The notes below the pieces were generated by a model. The model made no database searches and was not told where the DNA came from. It saw nothing but the letters and a program-made list of their open reading frames with translations. Both the position numbers and the translations under genes were made by a program. From Gemmataceae bacterium (GTDB taxonomy: Bacteria > Planctomycetota > Planctomycetia > Gemmatales > Gemmataceae), in assembly GCA_026418875.1 (NCBI GenBank), contig JAOAAM010000652.1, positions 1 to 13,113 on the forward strand: 13,113 bases of DNA. The letters are read 5' to 3'. Position 1 is the first letter of the stretch, and each line of letters begins with the position of its first letter. Below are positions 1-6,450 of this stretch, piece after piece.

Positions 1-19
1 AGATGTGTATAAGAGACAG
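1..19 (+). other. Synthetic Tn5 mosaic-end adapter sequence (non-genomic)
   Basis: The first 19 bases read AGATGTGTATAAGAGACAG, an exact match to the hyperactive Tn5 mosaic end used in tagmentation library adapters. The mosaic end is an engineered hybrid of the Tn5 outside and inside ends, so a perfect copy at base 1 of a sequence is residual adapter and not a natural transposon. It has an in-frame TAA at 10-12 that would falsely truncate rpoC, and it creates a spurious reading frame starting MCIRDR. Genomic sequence begins at about base 20. Confidence 0.96.
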
Positions 20-2442
20 GCTACCAGTTGCTCGGCCGACGGGAAACCATCGAACTGCTGGACCGCATGAAAGACATCGGCTTCCGCGAGTCGACCCGTT
101 CTGGTCTGAGCTTCGCCACGGACGATCTCAAGACGCCGCAAATCAAGGAGTCGGTGATTCGCGAGAAGGAGCGGGAAGTCGAGCGGCTGCGCAAACAGTA
201 CGAGCGTGGGCTGTTGACCGAGAAAGAGCGTTACAACAAGGTGGTCGACCTTTGGACCACGGCACGCGACATCATCCGCGATCAGTTGATGAAAGATCTG
301 GAGAATGACCGCCGCGATGGCAAACCCTATCTCAACCCGATCTTCCTGATGGCGCACTCCGGTGCCCGTGGCGGTGTCGAGCAGATCCGCCAATTGGCTG
401 GGTTCCGTGGGTTGATGGCTCGTCCCTCGGGCGAGATCCTCGAGACCCCGATCAAGGCCAACTTCAAGGAAGGCCTGAGTGTGCTGGAGTATTTCAGCAG
501 CACGCACGGGGCGCGGAAGGGCCTGGCCGACACGGCTCTGAAGACGGCCGACTCCGGCTACCTGACCCGTAAGCTGGCCGACGTCGCCCAGAACGTCGTC
601 GTCACGATGCACGACTGCGGCACCACGCTCGGTGTGAGCAAAGTGGCGATCTACAAAGGCGAAGACATCGAGCGCAGCCTTTCGGAGGCCATCCGCGGAC
701 GGGTGAGCCGAAATGCCATCTTCGACCGAGGCGAGCAGATCGTCGGCGAAAACGAGATGATCACCGCGGAGAAGGCCCGCGAACTCGAGCGCCGCGGCAT
801 CGACAAAGTGATCGTCCGCAGCCCGATGACCTGCCAAGCGCCCCTCGGTGTGTGCCGGTTGTGTTACGGCATGGACCTCTCCACCGGCGCCCTGGTCGAG
901 GAGGGGATGGCCGTCGGCATCATCGCGGCACAGTCGATCGGTGAGCCAGGCACCCAACTTACCATGCGGACTTTCCATATCGGCGGCGTGGCCACCAAGG
1001 TCGGCCCCGTGGAGAGTGACGTCAAAGCCAAGAAGGCCGGCGTCGTCCGTTTCGAGCGGCTCAACATCGTCACCAACGATGCCAACGAGCAAATCGTGCT
1101 GTCGCGGAACGGCGAGATCGACCTGATGCGCGGTGACGAGGTCATCGACCGCTATTTCGTGCCGTACGGCGCTCGGTTGCTGATCAAGGAGAATCAGCAG
1201 GTCAACCCCGGGCAGCAATTGTGCAATTGGGATCCGCACTCGACGCCGATCTTCGGCGAGATCGGGGGCATCATCAAATTCGAGGACATTGTCGAGAACG
1301 AGACGATGCGGCGGGAGCGCGATGCCTCGGGTGCTGACCGTATGGTCATCATGGAACACCGCGGCGAATTGCACCCGCAGATCATCATCGTCGATGAACA
1401 AGGACAGACCCTGGCCAGCTACTACATCCCGGAAAAGGCTTACCTTGAGGTGAAAGAGGGCCAGAAAGTCTCCGCGGGCACCCTCTTGGCCAAGACGCCC
1501 CGGGAGCAGAGCGGCACGCAGGACATCACGGGTGGTCTGCCACGGGTCACGGAGATTTTCGAGGCGCGCCGCCCGCGCGACCCCGCCGTGTTGGCCACGG
1601 TCGCCGGTCGGGTCCGGCTAGGCGAAAAGAAACGCGGCAAGCGGATTATCTGGATTCAGCCCGAGGACGAGCATGGCCGACCCGTGGGCAAGGAGGTCGA
1701 GCATCAAGTGCCCCCGGGCAAACAGATGCGCGTGCACACCGGCGATTTCGTCAAGGAGGGCGACCCGCTCACGGCCGGCCCCAAAGTCCCGCAGGACATT
1801 CTGGACATCCGCGGCCCCGAAGAAGTGCAGAGCTACCTCGTGCAAGAGGTTCAAGCCGTCTACCGCGGCCAACGGGTCGATATCGATGATAAGCACATCG
1901 AGATCATCGTCGCCCAGATGCTGCGCAAAGTGAAAGTCGGAAAACCCGGGGACACGGGTCTGCTGCCCGGCTCGGTGATGGATAAGTTCAAGTTCAAAGA
2001 GGTGAACGAACGGCTGCTCAAGGAGTGCGTCAAGATCAAGGATCCGGGCGACTCTCGCTTCGAGGCGGGCAAGATTGTCAGCCGCGAGGCTTATGAGGAG
2101 GAAAAGGCCCGGCTGCAAGAGATGAAGAAGAAGCCGCCCACTTGGGAACAGCCCCAGCCTGCCGAATCTAGCGTCGTGCTGCTGGGCATTACCAAGGCCG
2201 CGGTCCAGTCCGACTCGTTCATCAGTGCTGCCTCGTTCCAGGAGACGACGAAAGTTCTGACCGAGGCCGCGCTTGCCGGAAAGGTGGACCACCTGGTCGG
2301 TCTGAAAGAGAACGTCATTCTCGGCCACTTGATCCCCGCCGGCACTGGCTTCCGCCTGTTCCAGGAAAGCGAAGTCCGGATCGCCTCGGCCGAAATGCCC
2401 TCCGCAGAAATGGTGCCCGACGAACAGCCCGCGAACGCCTGA
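20..2442 (+). CDS. rpoC: DNA-directed RNA polymerase subunit beta', C-terminal part (5'-truncated)
   Basis: This is the C-terminal ~806 codons of the largest catalytic subunit of RNA polymerase; the family is usually ~1,400 residues, so the N-terminal ~40%, including the NADFDGD Mg-binding motif, is missing because the contig ends here. The frame is open from the first genomic base (codon TAC at 22) to TGA at 2440-2442. The bridge-helix block [17 protein letters not shown] is near 505-545. The second zinc site has Cys codons at 616, 832, 853 and 862, with spacing matching the E. coli C814/C888/C895/C898 set. The trigger-loop region, [21 protein letters not shown] in two parts, lies at about 925-987. 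The conserved end ([20 protein letters not shown], then a GHLIPAGTG block) is followed by a short acidic tail. TTG at 28 is an internal Leu codon, not a start. No ribosomal protein gene such as rpsL follows. Confidence 0.98.
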
Positions 2443-2514
2443 CGGCCGCACCGGGCGGTTTCCGACTCACGGACTCAGGCGGCCTCCGTTGCTCTCGTCT
2501 CTCGAAACGCTCTT

Positions 2515-2548
2515 GGGTTGCCCCGGTTGAAAATCGACCGGGCAACCC
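2515..2548 (+). terminator. Strong 14-bp hairpin downstream of rpoC
   Basis: Arms 2515-2523 (GGGTTGCCC) and 2540-2548 (GGGCAACCC) are perfectly complementary. Inside them, 2525-2529 pairs with 2535-2539 (one G-T wobble), leaving a bulged C at 2524 and the loop AAAAT. The hairpin lies 72 nt past the rpoC stop. No T-tract follows, so it may be a processing, stability or Rho-assisted 3' structure and not a classical intrinsic terminator. Confidence 0.5.
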
Positions 2549-2580
2549 TGTCCGCGTTCCATCGGTCACCCGATTGAAAA

Positions 2581-2624
2581 TCGACTCGGGCGATGCAAGT
2601 GACGCACTTGGTCGCCTGAGTTGA
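2581..2624 (+). terminator. Second, larger hairpin downstream of rpoC
   Basis: Bases 2581-2593 pair with 2612-2624 over 13 bp (two G-T wobbles). A further perfect 6-bp stem, CAAGTG (2596-2601) with CACTTG (2605-2610), closes a 3-nt ACG loop; a small TG/G internal loop separates the two. Only a weak run, CTTTTGG, follows about 10 nt later. The 5' arm can alternatively pair with 2566-2576, so the two folds exclude each other. Confidence 0.45.
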
Positions 2625-2720
2625 GATCGACCGACTTTTGGAACGTCGCACCCTTCTTCTCTCTTCGTCCTGAGCGTTTTTTCATCGAATTGCGCGAGAT
2701 GCGGCCGAAGCAGCCGTCGA

Positions 2721-2741
2721 GGATGGAAAATCTTGCCATCC
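2721..2741. promoter_or_regulatory. Inverted repeat upstream of the hydrolase gene
   Basis: GGATGG (2721-2726) and CCATCC (2736-2741) form a perfect 6-bp inverted repeat around a 9-nt centre, 112 nt before the hydrolase start codon. It lies upstream of the candidate promoter at 2779-2808. It could be an operator or a small RNA hairpin; the sequence alone cannot decide. Confidence 0.25.
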
Positions 2742-2778
2742 CGGATTGTTGCGTTCAACGTTCGATGGTCCGAAAGGC

Positions 2779-2808
2779 TTGCATCCGAACCGAGTCTGCC
2801 CGTATCAT
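2779..2808 (+). promoter_or_regulatory. Possible sigma70-type promoter for the hydrolase gene
   Basis: TTGCAT (2779-2784) and TATCAT (2803-2808) resemble -35 and -10 boxes with an 18-bp spacer. A transcript starting around 2815 would have a ~38-nt leader with the GGGGAG ribosome site at 2841-2846. This is a pattern match by eye, and such matches arise often by chance. Confidence 0.3.
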
Positions 2809-2852
2809 CGAAAGTGTGTGCGTCAAGCAAACACAGGAACGGGGAGCCTCCG

Positions 2853-3902
2853 ATGAACGGCTTTTTCAGGGTCATGGTCTCGGGCTTGCTGCTTGTCGCG
2901 GTCGGCAGCCTGTCGGCTCAGGAAAAGAAGCGCGACGTGAGCTTCCTGACCCTGGACGGCATGGAACTGAAAGGGACGTTCTATCCCAGCCCGCGGGGCG
3001 GTTCACCCGTGGTGCTGTTCATTCACAAGATCGGCGGCAAACGCACCGATGGCGAATGGGATGCGTTGGCGACCACGTTGCAGGACAAAGGCTACGCCGT
3101 GTTATCCTTCGACCTGCGGGGACACGGATCCAGCACCCGCATCGCCAAGCCTGAATTGTTCTGGAGCGCCCGCTTCAATCAAGTCCACTTGGCACGTTAC
3201 GATCCGAAAAAGAAGACGTTGGGATTAACCGACTTCCGCACCAGCTATCTGCCGTACCTCGTCAACGACATCGTGGCGGCCCGGCAGTTTTTGGACAATG
3301 AAAACGACAGCGGGGCCATCAACACCTCGAACATCGTGGTCATCGGAGCCGAGGACGGGGCTGCCCTGGGCTTTTTCTGGATTGTCTCGGAATTTCGGCG
3401 TGGTCCGTTGTATTTGCCGTCGCGGGGGAATCTTTTCGATTTGCAGATCTTGCCCTCGGGACCGGAGACCGCAGGCGATGACATCGCCGGGGCGATTTGG
3501 TTGTCGTATAAGCGTCATTTGGGGTCGCGGAGCACCATCTCCGTGCCGTATCAGACGTGGATCAGCAACAAACTGCTCGACCCGGTCCGCGATCAGGTGC
3601 AAATGTGGTTCGCCGCCGGGGCCAAGGACGCCCAGGGGATCGAAGACGCGAATTACATGTACGACACGGTACTGCGCGCCGACAAGAAGAAGGACCGGCT
3701 GCCTCTGACCTCGAAAATTCCCATCGAGGGGACCTCATTGCGAGGAATCGCCCTCACCGGGCAGAAGGGTCTGCCGACGGTCGAGCGCATTGAGCAGTTT
3801 CTCTCGAAAGCATTCGAGATGAGGCGGGAGCGAGTCAGCAAACGCCGCGACGCCGCCAATCCGCCGCTCTTCGTGGATCCGACGCGCTATTTCTTCCGTT
3901 GA
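2853..3902 (+). CDS. Exported alpha/beta-hydrolase-like protein lacking the nucleophile Ser
   Basis: The product is 349 residues. ATG at 2853 is chosen over an upstream in-frame start because GGGGAG sits 6 nt before it and it begins a clear signal peptide (MNGFFRVMVSGLLLVAVG, probable cleavage after SLSA near residue 22). Strand/loop features of the alpha/beta-hydrolase fold follow: VVLFIHKIGG (53-62, oxyanion-hole region) and VLSFDLRGHGSS (83-94). At the expected nucleophile elbow (GxSxG) the sequence is G165-A-E167-D-G169 after the strand IVVIG, so the catalytic Ser is replaced by Glu. The protein may be a non-catalytic or divergent relative. A basic segment (about 322-333, RRERVSKRRD) precedes the end VDPTRYFFR. 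The gene stands alone, pointing toward xerD. The fold is fairly sure; the substrate and activity are unknown. Confidence 0.8.
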   Translation: MNGFFRVMVSGLLLVAVGSLSAQEKKRDVSFLTLDGMELKGTFYPSPRGGSPVVLFIHKIGGKRTDGEWDALATTLQDKGYAVLSFDLRGHGSSTRIAKPELFWSARFNQVHLARYDPKKKTLGLTDFRTSYLPYLVNDIVAARQFLDNENDSGAINTSNIVVIGAEDGAALGFFWIVSEFRRGPLYLPSRGNLFDLQILPSGPETAGDDIAGAIWLSYKRHLGSRSTISVPYQTWISNKLLDPVRDQVQMWFAAGAKDAQGIEDANYMYDTVLRADKKKDRLPLTSKIPIEGTSLRGIALTGQKGLPTVERIEQFLSKAFEMRRERVSKRRDAANPPLFVDPTRYFFR

Positions 3903-3934
3903 GCGGCGTTGGTGGCGGGTCCCTCCACTGGTCC

Positions 3935-3949
3935 GCAGGCAGTGCCTGC
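3935..3949. terminator. Inverted repeat between convergent genes
   Basis: GCAGGCA-G-TGCCTGC is a perfect 7-bp inverted repeat with a 1-nt centre (in RNA effectively a 5-bp stem with a 5-nt loop), lying in the 100-bp gap between the convergent hydrolase and xerD genes. It is positioned to serve both transcripts, but there is no T-tract on either side. Confidence 0.25.
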
Positions 3950-4002
3950 CTGTCCGAGGTCGCCCTTCGGCAATTCACCTCAAGATCGGCTCGCAACAAA
4001 GG

Positions 4003-4914
4003 TCACTTCGCCCGCGGGTGAAACTGCCGATGGATCGCGCGGAGCCGATCCCGGTCAACGTGAGTGTAATTTTGGGTGGTGCGGATGTTGGAGTGACCAA
4101 GAAACTCCTGCACCATCCGGAGGTCGGCTCCGCCGGCCAGGACGTGCGTGGCGAAGCTGTGGCGGAGGGTGTGCGGGCTGACCTTGCCCGGCAGACCGAG
4201 GCGACGAACGTATTTTTTCACGATCACCCACAGCATTTCGCGCGTTAGTTTTTTGCCGCCCCGGCTGACGAAGACCCACGGCGTCTCCGCCCCCCGCAAC
4301 AATCGTGGCCGGAACTCCGTCAAGTAACTTCGCAAGGCAGCAATCGCTGGCCGGCCCAACGGCACCACACGCTGCTTCCTCCCTTTGCCGAGACAACGGA
4401 CGAAACCGGCGTCCAGGTGCGTGTCCTCCAGACGCAGGCCCACCACCTCCGAGGCCCGGCAGCCCGTCGCATATAACGTCTCCAGAATCGCTCGATCCCG
4501 CAAGAAAAAGCGGTCGGTCGGTCGGGGACCACGCAGGAGCTTTTCGACGGCTTCGGGTGACAAAACCTGCGGGATCCGCTCCCACAACGTGGGCGAGGCC
4601 AGCAATTCCACCACGTTCGAGGGAGTTTGCTGCTCAAGCCGGAGGAAGCGGTAAAAGACTTTCAGCGCGACCAGGTGCCGGGCGATGCTGCTTGGCTGCA
4701 ATCCTTCCTCGCGCAAACGGGACAGGTAGCGGCTGAAATCCGCGAGGGTCGGCTGGCGGTAGTCGCGCAGTTGACCTTCCGCCACCCATTGGGCGAACCT
4801 TTCGAGGTCTCGGCCGTAGGCCAACAGCGTGTTCGTCGCCGCCCCGCGCTCCGTCGAGAGGTAGTGCTGGAAGGCTTTGATGTCTTGGTGCAATTCCAAC
4901 AGCGGCGAGGTCAT
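4003..4914 (-). CDS. xerD: XerC/XerD-family tyrosine recombinase
   Basis: This 303-aa site-specific recombinase is of the length typical for XerC/XerD, which resolve chromosome dimers at dif with FtsK. Residues ~5-92 form the SAM-like core-binding domain (TERGAATNTLLAYGRDL is typical), and ~115-300 the catalytic domain. All catalytic positions are present: R153 (ATGCRASE), K177 (LGKGRKQR), H248 and R251 (PHTLRHSF), H274 (FLGHSNI) and the nucleophile Y283 (TQNYTHV). ATG at 4914 has a GGGAGGGG ribosome site about 8 nt upstream. The gene follows cpaE with a 73-nt gap full of inverted repeats. XerD is preferred over XerC by overall resemblance, but the choice is not certain; a second Xer gene is not in the window. 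No att sites or cargo genes suggest an integrase of a mobile element. Confidence 0.93.
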   Translation of the reverse strand: MTSPLLELHQDIKAFQHYLSTERGAATNTLLAYGRDLERFAQWVAEGQLRDYRQPTLADFSRYLSRLREEGLQPSSIARHLVALKVFYRFLRLEQQTPSNVVELLASPTLWERIPQVLSPEAVEKLLRGPRPTDRFFLRDRAILETLYATGCRASEVVGLRLEDTHLDAGFVRCLGKGRKQRVVPLGRPAIAALRSYLTEFRPRLLRGAETPWVFVSRGGKKLTREMLWVIVKKYVRRLGLPGKVSPHTLRHSFATHVLAGGADLRMVQEFLGHSNIRTTQNYTHVDRDRLRAIHRQFHPRAK

Positions 4915-4920
4915 CGTGAA

Positions 4921-4980
4921 GGCCCCTCCCTGATTGCCGATTCGGCGAATCGGGGCCGACCCATCCAGTCAAAATCGGCC
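4921..4980 (-). promoter_or_regulatory. Overlapping inverted repeats in the xerD leader
   Basis: Three inverted repeats share this gap: CCGATTC/GAATCGG (4937-4953, 3-nt loop), GGCCCC/GGGGCC (4921-4926 with 4952-4957) and GGCCGA/TCGGCC (4954-4959 with 4975-4980). On the xerD mRNA the second one pairs with part of the GGGAGGGG ribosome site, while the third competes for the same upstream bases. They could act as a terminator for cpaE or as a translation-controlling leader for xerD. Confidence 0.3.
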
Positions 4981-4987
4981 AAGCCTG

Positions 4988-6226
4988 CTAACGGGAGATG
5001 CCCAACGCGCGAATGATGCCGCCAAAGACGCTGGAATGGCGTGTTTTCGTATCGGAGTCGGCTTGGACGGGCACCAGTTTCATCGCGACTTGATGGATGT
5101 CGCTCAACACTTGGCTTCGCGGTTCCCGCAGTCGAAGGGGCAACCCCTGGTTCACCGCCGTGCTGACCGAGGCATAATCGGAGCAGACGGTCATCATGTC
5201 GTTGTTGTTCAGCATCGCCTTCAATCGGGCCAAGCCGAAGCCCGACAGGTCCGGGTCATAACGATTGAGCAGCATCTGCACGGGCTTGCCCTCGAGCTTG
5301 TCGGCCACCATCTGAAATGCCCGGATCGAAGGAACTTTCTGTTCGCCCACCAGCACCACCTTATCCGCCGCCATCAACGTGTCGAAGTAGATCGAGTCAT
5401 AAGTGCAAGGAACGTCCAGCACGATGATGTCCGCCAACTGTTGCAGGCATTCGATCAAGAGCAACACATCGGCCGACGACACCGACAGCGGGGTGACCGT
5501 TTGATAAGGCCCCGCCAGAATGCTGAAACGATCGACGATCGGCGTCAGCGCTTGCTGCATGAAGTAGAGGTCGATCCGGTGAATGTCTTTCAGAAGTTCA
5601 TAGGTGGTGTAGCGCGGCTCGACGTTCAGATACAAAGGCAACTTGCCCATTTGCAAAGACAATTCGGCGAGGACCACCCGAACGTCGGGGTGGGCTTGCG
5701 AAATCTCGAAGGCGATGTTGATGGCCAAGGTGGTCGCCCCGCAACCTCCGGTGACACCGGCCACGGCGATGACCTGGTTTTTGCTCGGCAGGCCGAACTG
5801 GTTGCCGATGCAATCGAGGGCTAGTTTGAAGTCGTCGGCTTGCAGGGGCAGTGTCACCACCTGGCTAGCCCCCATCCGCATCGCCATGATCGGGATGTTG
5901 GCATCCCCCCGAGCGTCGATCAACAGCAGGATGGGATGGCCGGGGAAGAAGCTGCTCAGCCGTTTAATCGCCGGGAGTTCGTGAGCCGAATCGAGGTGGA
6001 CAATGAATAGTCTCTTCGCCGGTTCGGAGGTCGCCGGGGCGACAGATCGGCTCTTGCTGCTTTTGCTCTTCGATCCTGCCGATTCCCCTGAACGAAGGCT
6101 GGCGATGGCACTTTCCACGCCCAAGAATTCCGCCTCGATGCGGACCGCATGGACGGAGAGTTCCAACCGCAGAAGTTGAAGGAGGTCTCCTCCGCAGCCG
6201 ACGAGCACGACGTTCAGTGGGTACAT
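4988..6226 (-). CDS. cpaE: CpaE/TadZ-like atypical MinD-family ATPase
   Basis: The product is 412 residues. Residues ~3-145 resemble a degenerate response-regulator receiver domain (MYPLNVVLVGCGGD at the start, PILLLIDARGD near 98-108), split by a Ser/Lys-rich linker (~46-71). Residues ~150-390 are a ParA/MinD-type domain: strand QVIAVAG, then the P-loop GVTGGCGATT (157-166), an ELSLQMG segment (188-194) where the Walker A' Asp is Glu, and Walker B IIVLDVP with D271. Both P-loop lysines of the deviant Walker A (KGGxGKT) are missing, replaced by T159 and A164; the GAT/S-T form is known in CpaE/TadZ proteins, which position Tad (type IVc) pilus machinery. No other tad/cpa gene lies in the window. 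ATG at 6226 has only a weak ribosome site. The family is fairly sure; the pilus role is inferred. Confidence 0.82.
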   Translation of the reverse strand: MYPLNVVLVGCGGDLLQLLRLELSVHAVRIEAEFLGVESAIASLRSGESAGSKSKSSKSRSVAPATSEPAKRLFIVHLDSAHELPAIKRLSSFFPGHPILLLIDARGDANIPIMAMRMGASQVVTLPLQADDFKLALDCIGNQFGLPSKNQVIAVAGVTGGCGATTLAINIAFEISQAHPDVRVVLAELSLQMGKLPLYLNVEPRYTTYELLKDIHRIDLYFMQQALTPIVDRFSILAGPYQTVTPLSVSSADVLLLIECLQQLADIIVLDVPCTYDSIYFDTLMAADKVVLVGEQKVPSIRAFQMVADKLEGKPVQMLLNRYDPDLSGFGLARLKAMLNNNDMMTVCSDYASVSTAVNQGLPLRLREPRSQVLSDIHQVAMKLVPVQADSDTKTRHSSVFGGIIRALGISR

Positions 6227-6362
6227 GTTGCCACGTCCAATCCGTTCCCATGCCGTCGCGTCCCCGGATACCGTTCATCGGCTCGGAGCCACGGCGGACT
6301 GACGGTAAAGCCCAAGCACCTTGTGCGGCAGGGTAGTTCTGGGGAACCTGTGAGCGAAGGTT

Positions 6363-6387
6363 CGGCTAGCCGCCTATGGACTCATAG
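6363..6387. promoter_or_regulatory. Palindrome and hairpin in the cpaE upstream region
   Basis: CGGCTAGCCG at 6363-6372 is a perfect 10-bp palindrome, and CTATG-GACT-CATAG at 6374-6387 is an inverted repeat immediately beside it. Both overlap the -10 and likely start-site region of the candidate cpaE promoter, so a protein bound here could control it. The rest of the 224-bp gap (6227-6450) shows no gene. Confidence 0.3.
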
Positions 6388-6409
6388 CACGGAAACAAAG
6401 ATGAGGCAA
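6381..6409 (-). promoter_or_regulatory. Possible sigma70-type promoter for cpaE
   Basis: On the minus strand TTGCCT (6409-6404) and TATGAG (6386-6381) form -35/-10-like boxes with a 17-bp spacer, each matching consensus at 4 of 6 positions. This would start cpaE with a leader of roughly 145 nt. The -35 box abuts the T-tract of the terminator of the gene before it. This is a call by eye. Confidence 0.3.
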
Positions 6410-6439
6410 AAACCGCACACCGATGACAAAGCGATGCGG
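6408..6439 (-). terminator. Candidate intrinsic terminator after the radical SAM gene
   Basis: On the minus strand CCGCA (6439-6435) pairs with TGCGG (6417-6413), directly followed by TTTTT (6412-6408). A further CG/CG pair can form within the loop. The structure begins 11 nt after the TGA of the radical SAM gene. The stem is short, so termination may be partial, but position and T-tract fit. Confidence 0.45.
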
Positions 6440-6450
6440 AAGCCGAATCC

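Larger units (their letters stand above)
2515..2632 (+). repeat. Degenerate 47-bp-period repeat (three copies of a TTGARATCGAC core)
   Basis: The core TTGAAAATCGAC occurs at 2527 and 2574, and a variant TTGAGATCGAC at 2621: the start-to-start distance is exactly 47 bp both times. The flanks are related (CCCCGG or CCCGA before, CCGGGC or TCGGGC after copies one and two) but have diverged. The copies supply the arms of the two hairpins in this 410-bp gene-free stretch (2443-2852). No convincing coding sequence is seen there on either strand. Confidence 0.55.

Noticed and set aside
1..19. A natural Tn5-like transposon end beside rpoC
   Set aside because: The match is to the engineered mosaic end, it begins exactly at base 1, and rpoC continues straight after it with no target duplication or transposase gene.
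1618..2451. 277-aa minus-strand frame opposite rpoC
   Set aside because: It lies entirely antisense to strongly conserved RpoC sequence, and its Leu/His/Gly-rich composition mirrors the complementary codons.
2527..2632. A short CRISPR-like array from the 47-bp-spaced repeats
   Set aside because: The shared core is only ~12 bp, the copies diverge, the intervening sequence pairs into hairpins, and no cas gene is present.
2443..2852. A tRNA, small RNA gene or riboswitch in the rpoC-hydrolase gap
   Set aside because: No T-loop or cloverleaf pattern and no known riboswitch core was seen; the hairpins are better described as 3' structures, though a processed RNA cannot be excluded.
2315..2875. 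186-aa minus-strand reading frame across the rpoC-hydrolase gap
   Set aside because: It overlaps the rpoC end, its product is Arg/Pro-rich without domain features, and it runs through the hairpins; it is a high-G+C shadow frame.
4003..4914. Tyrosine recombinase as the integrase of an integrative element
   Set aside because: Its length and sequence are Xer-like, the neighbours are housekeeping genes, and there is no tRNA, att repeat or mobile cargo.
4934..5824. 296-aa plus-strand frame opposite cpaE
   Set aside because: It is antisense to the CpaE-like ATPase; repetitive RQ/HH-rich composition and no ribosome site mark it as a shadow.
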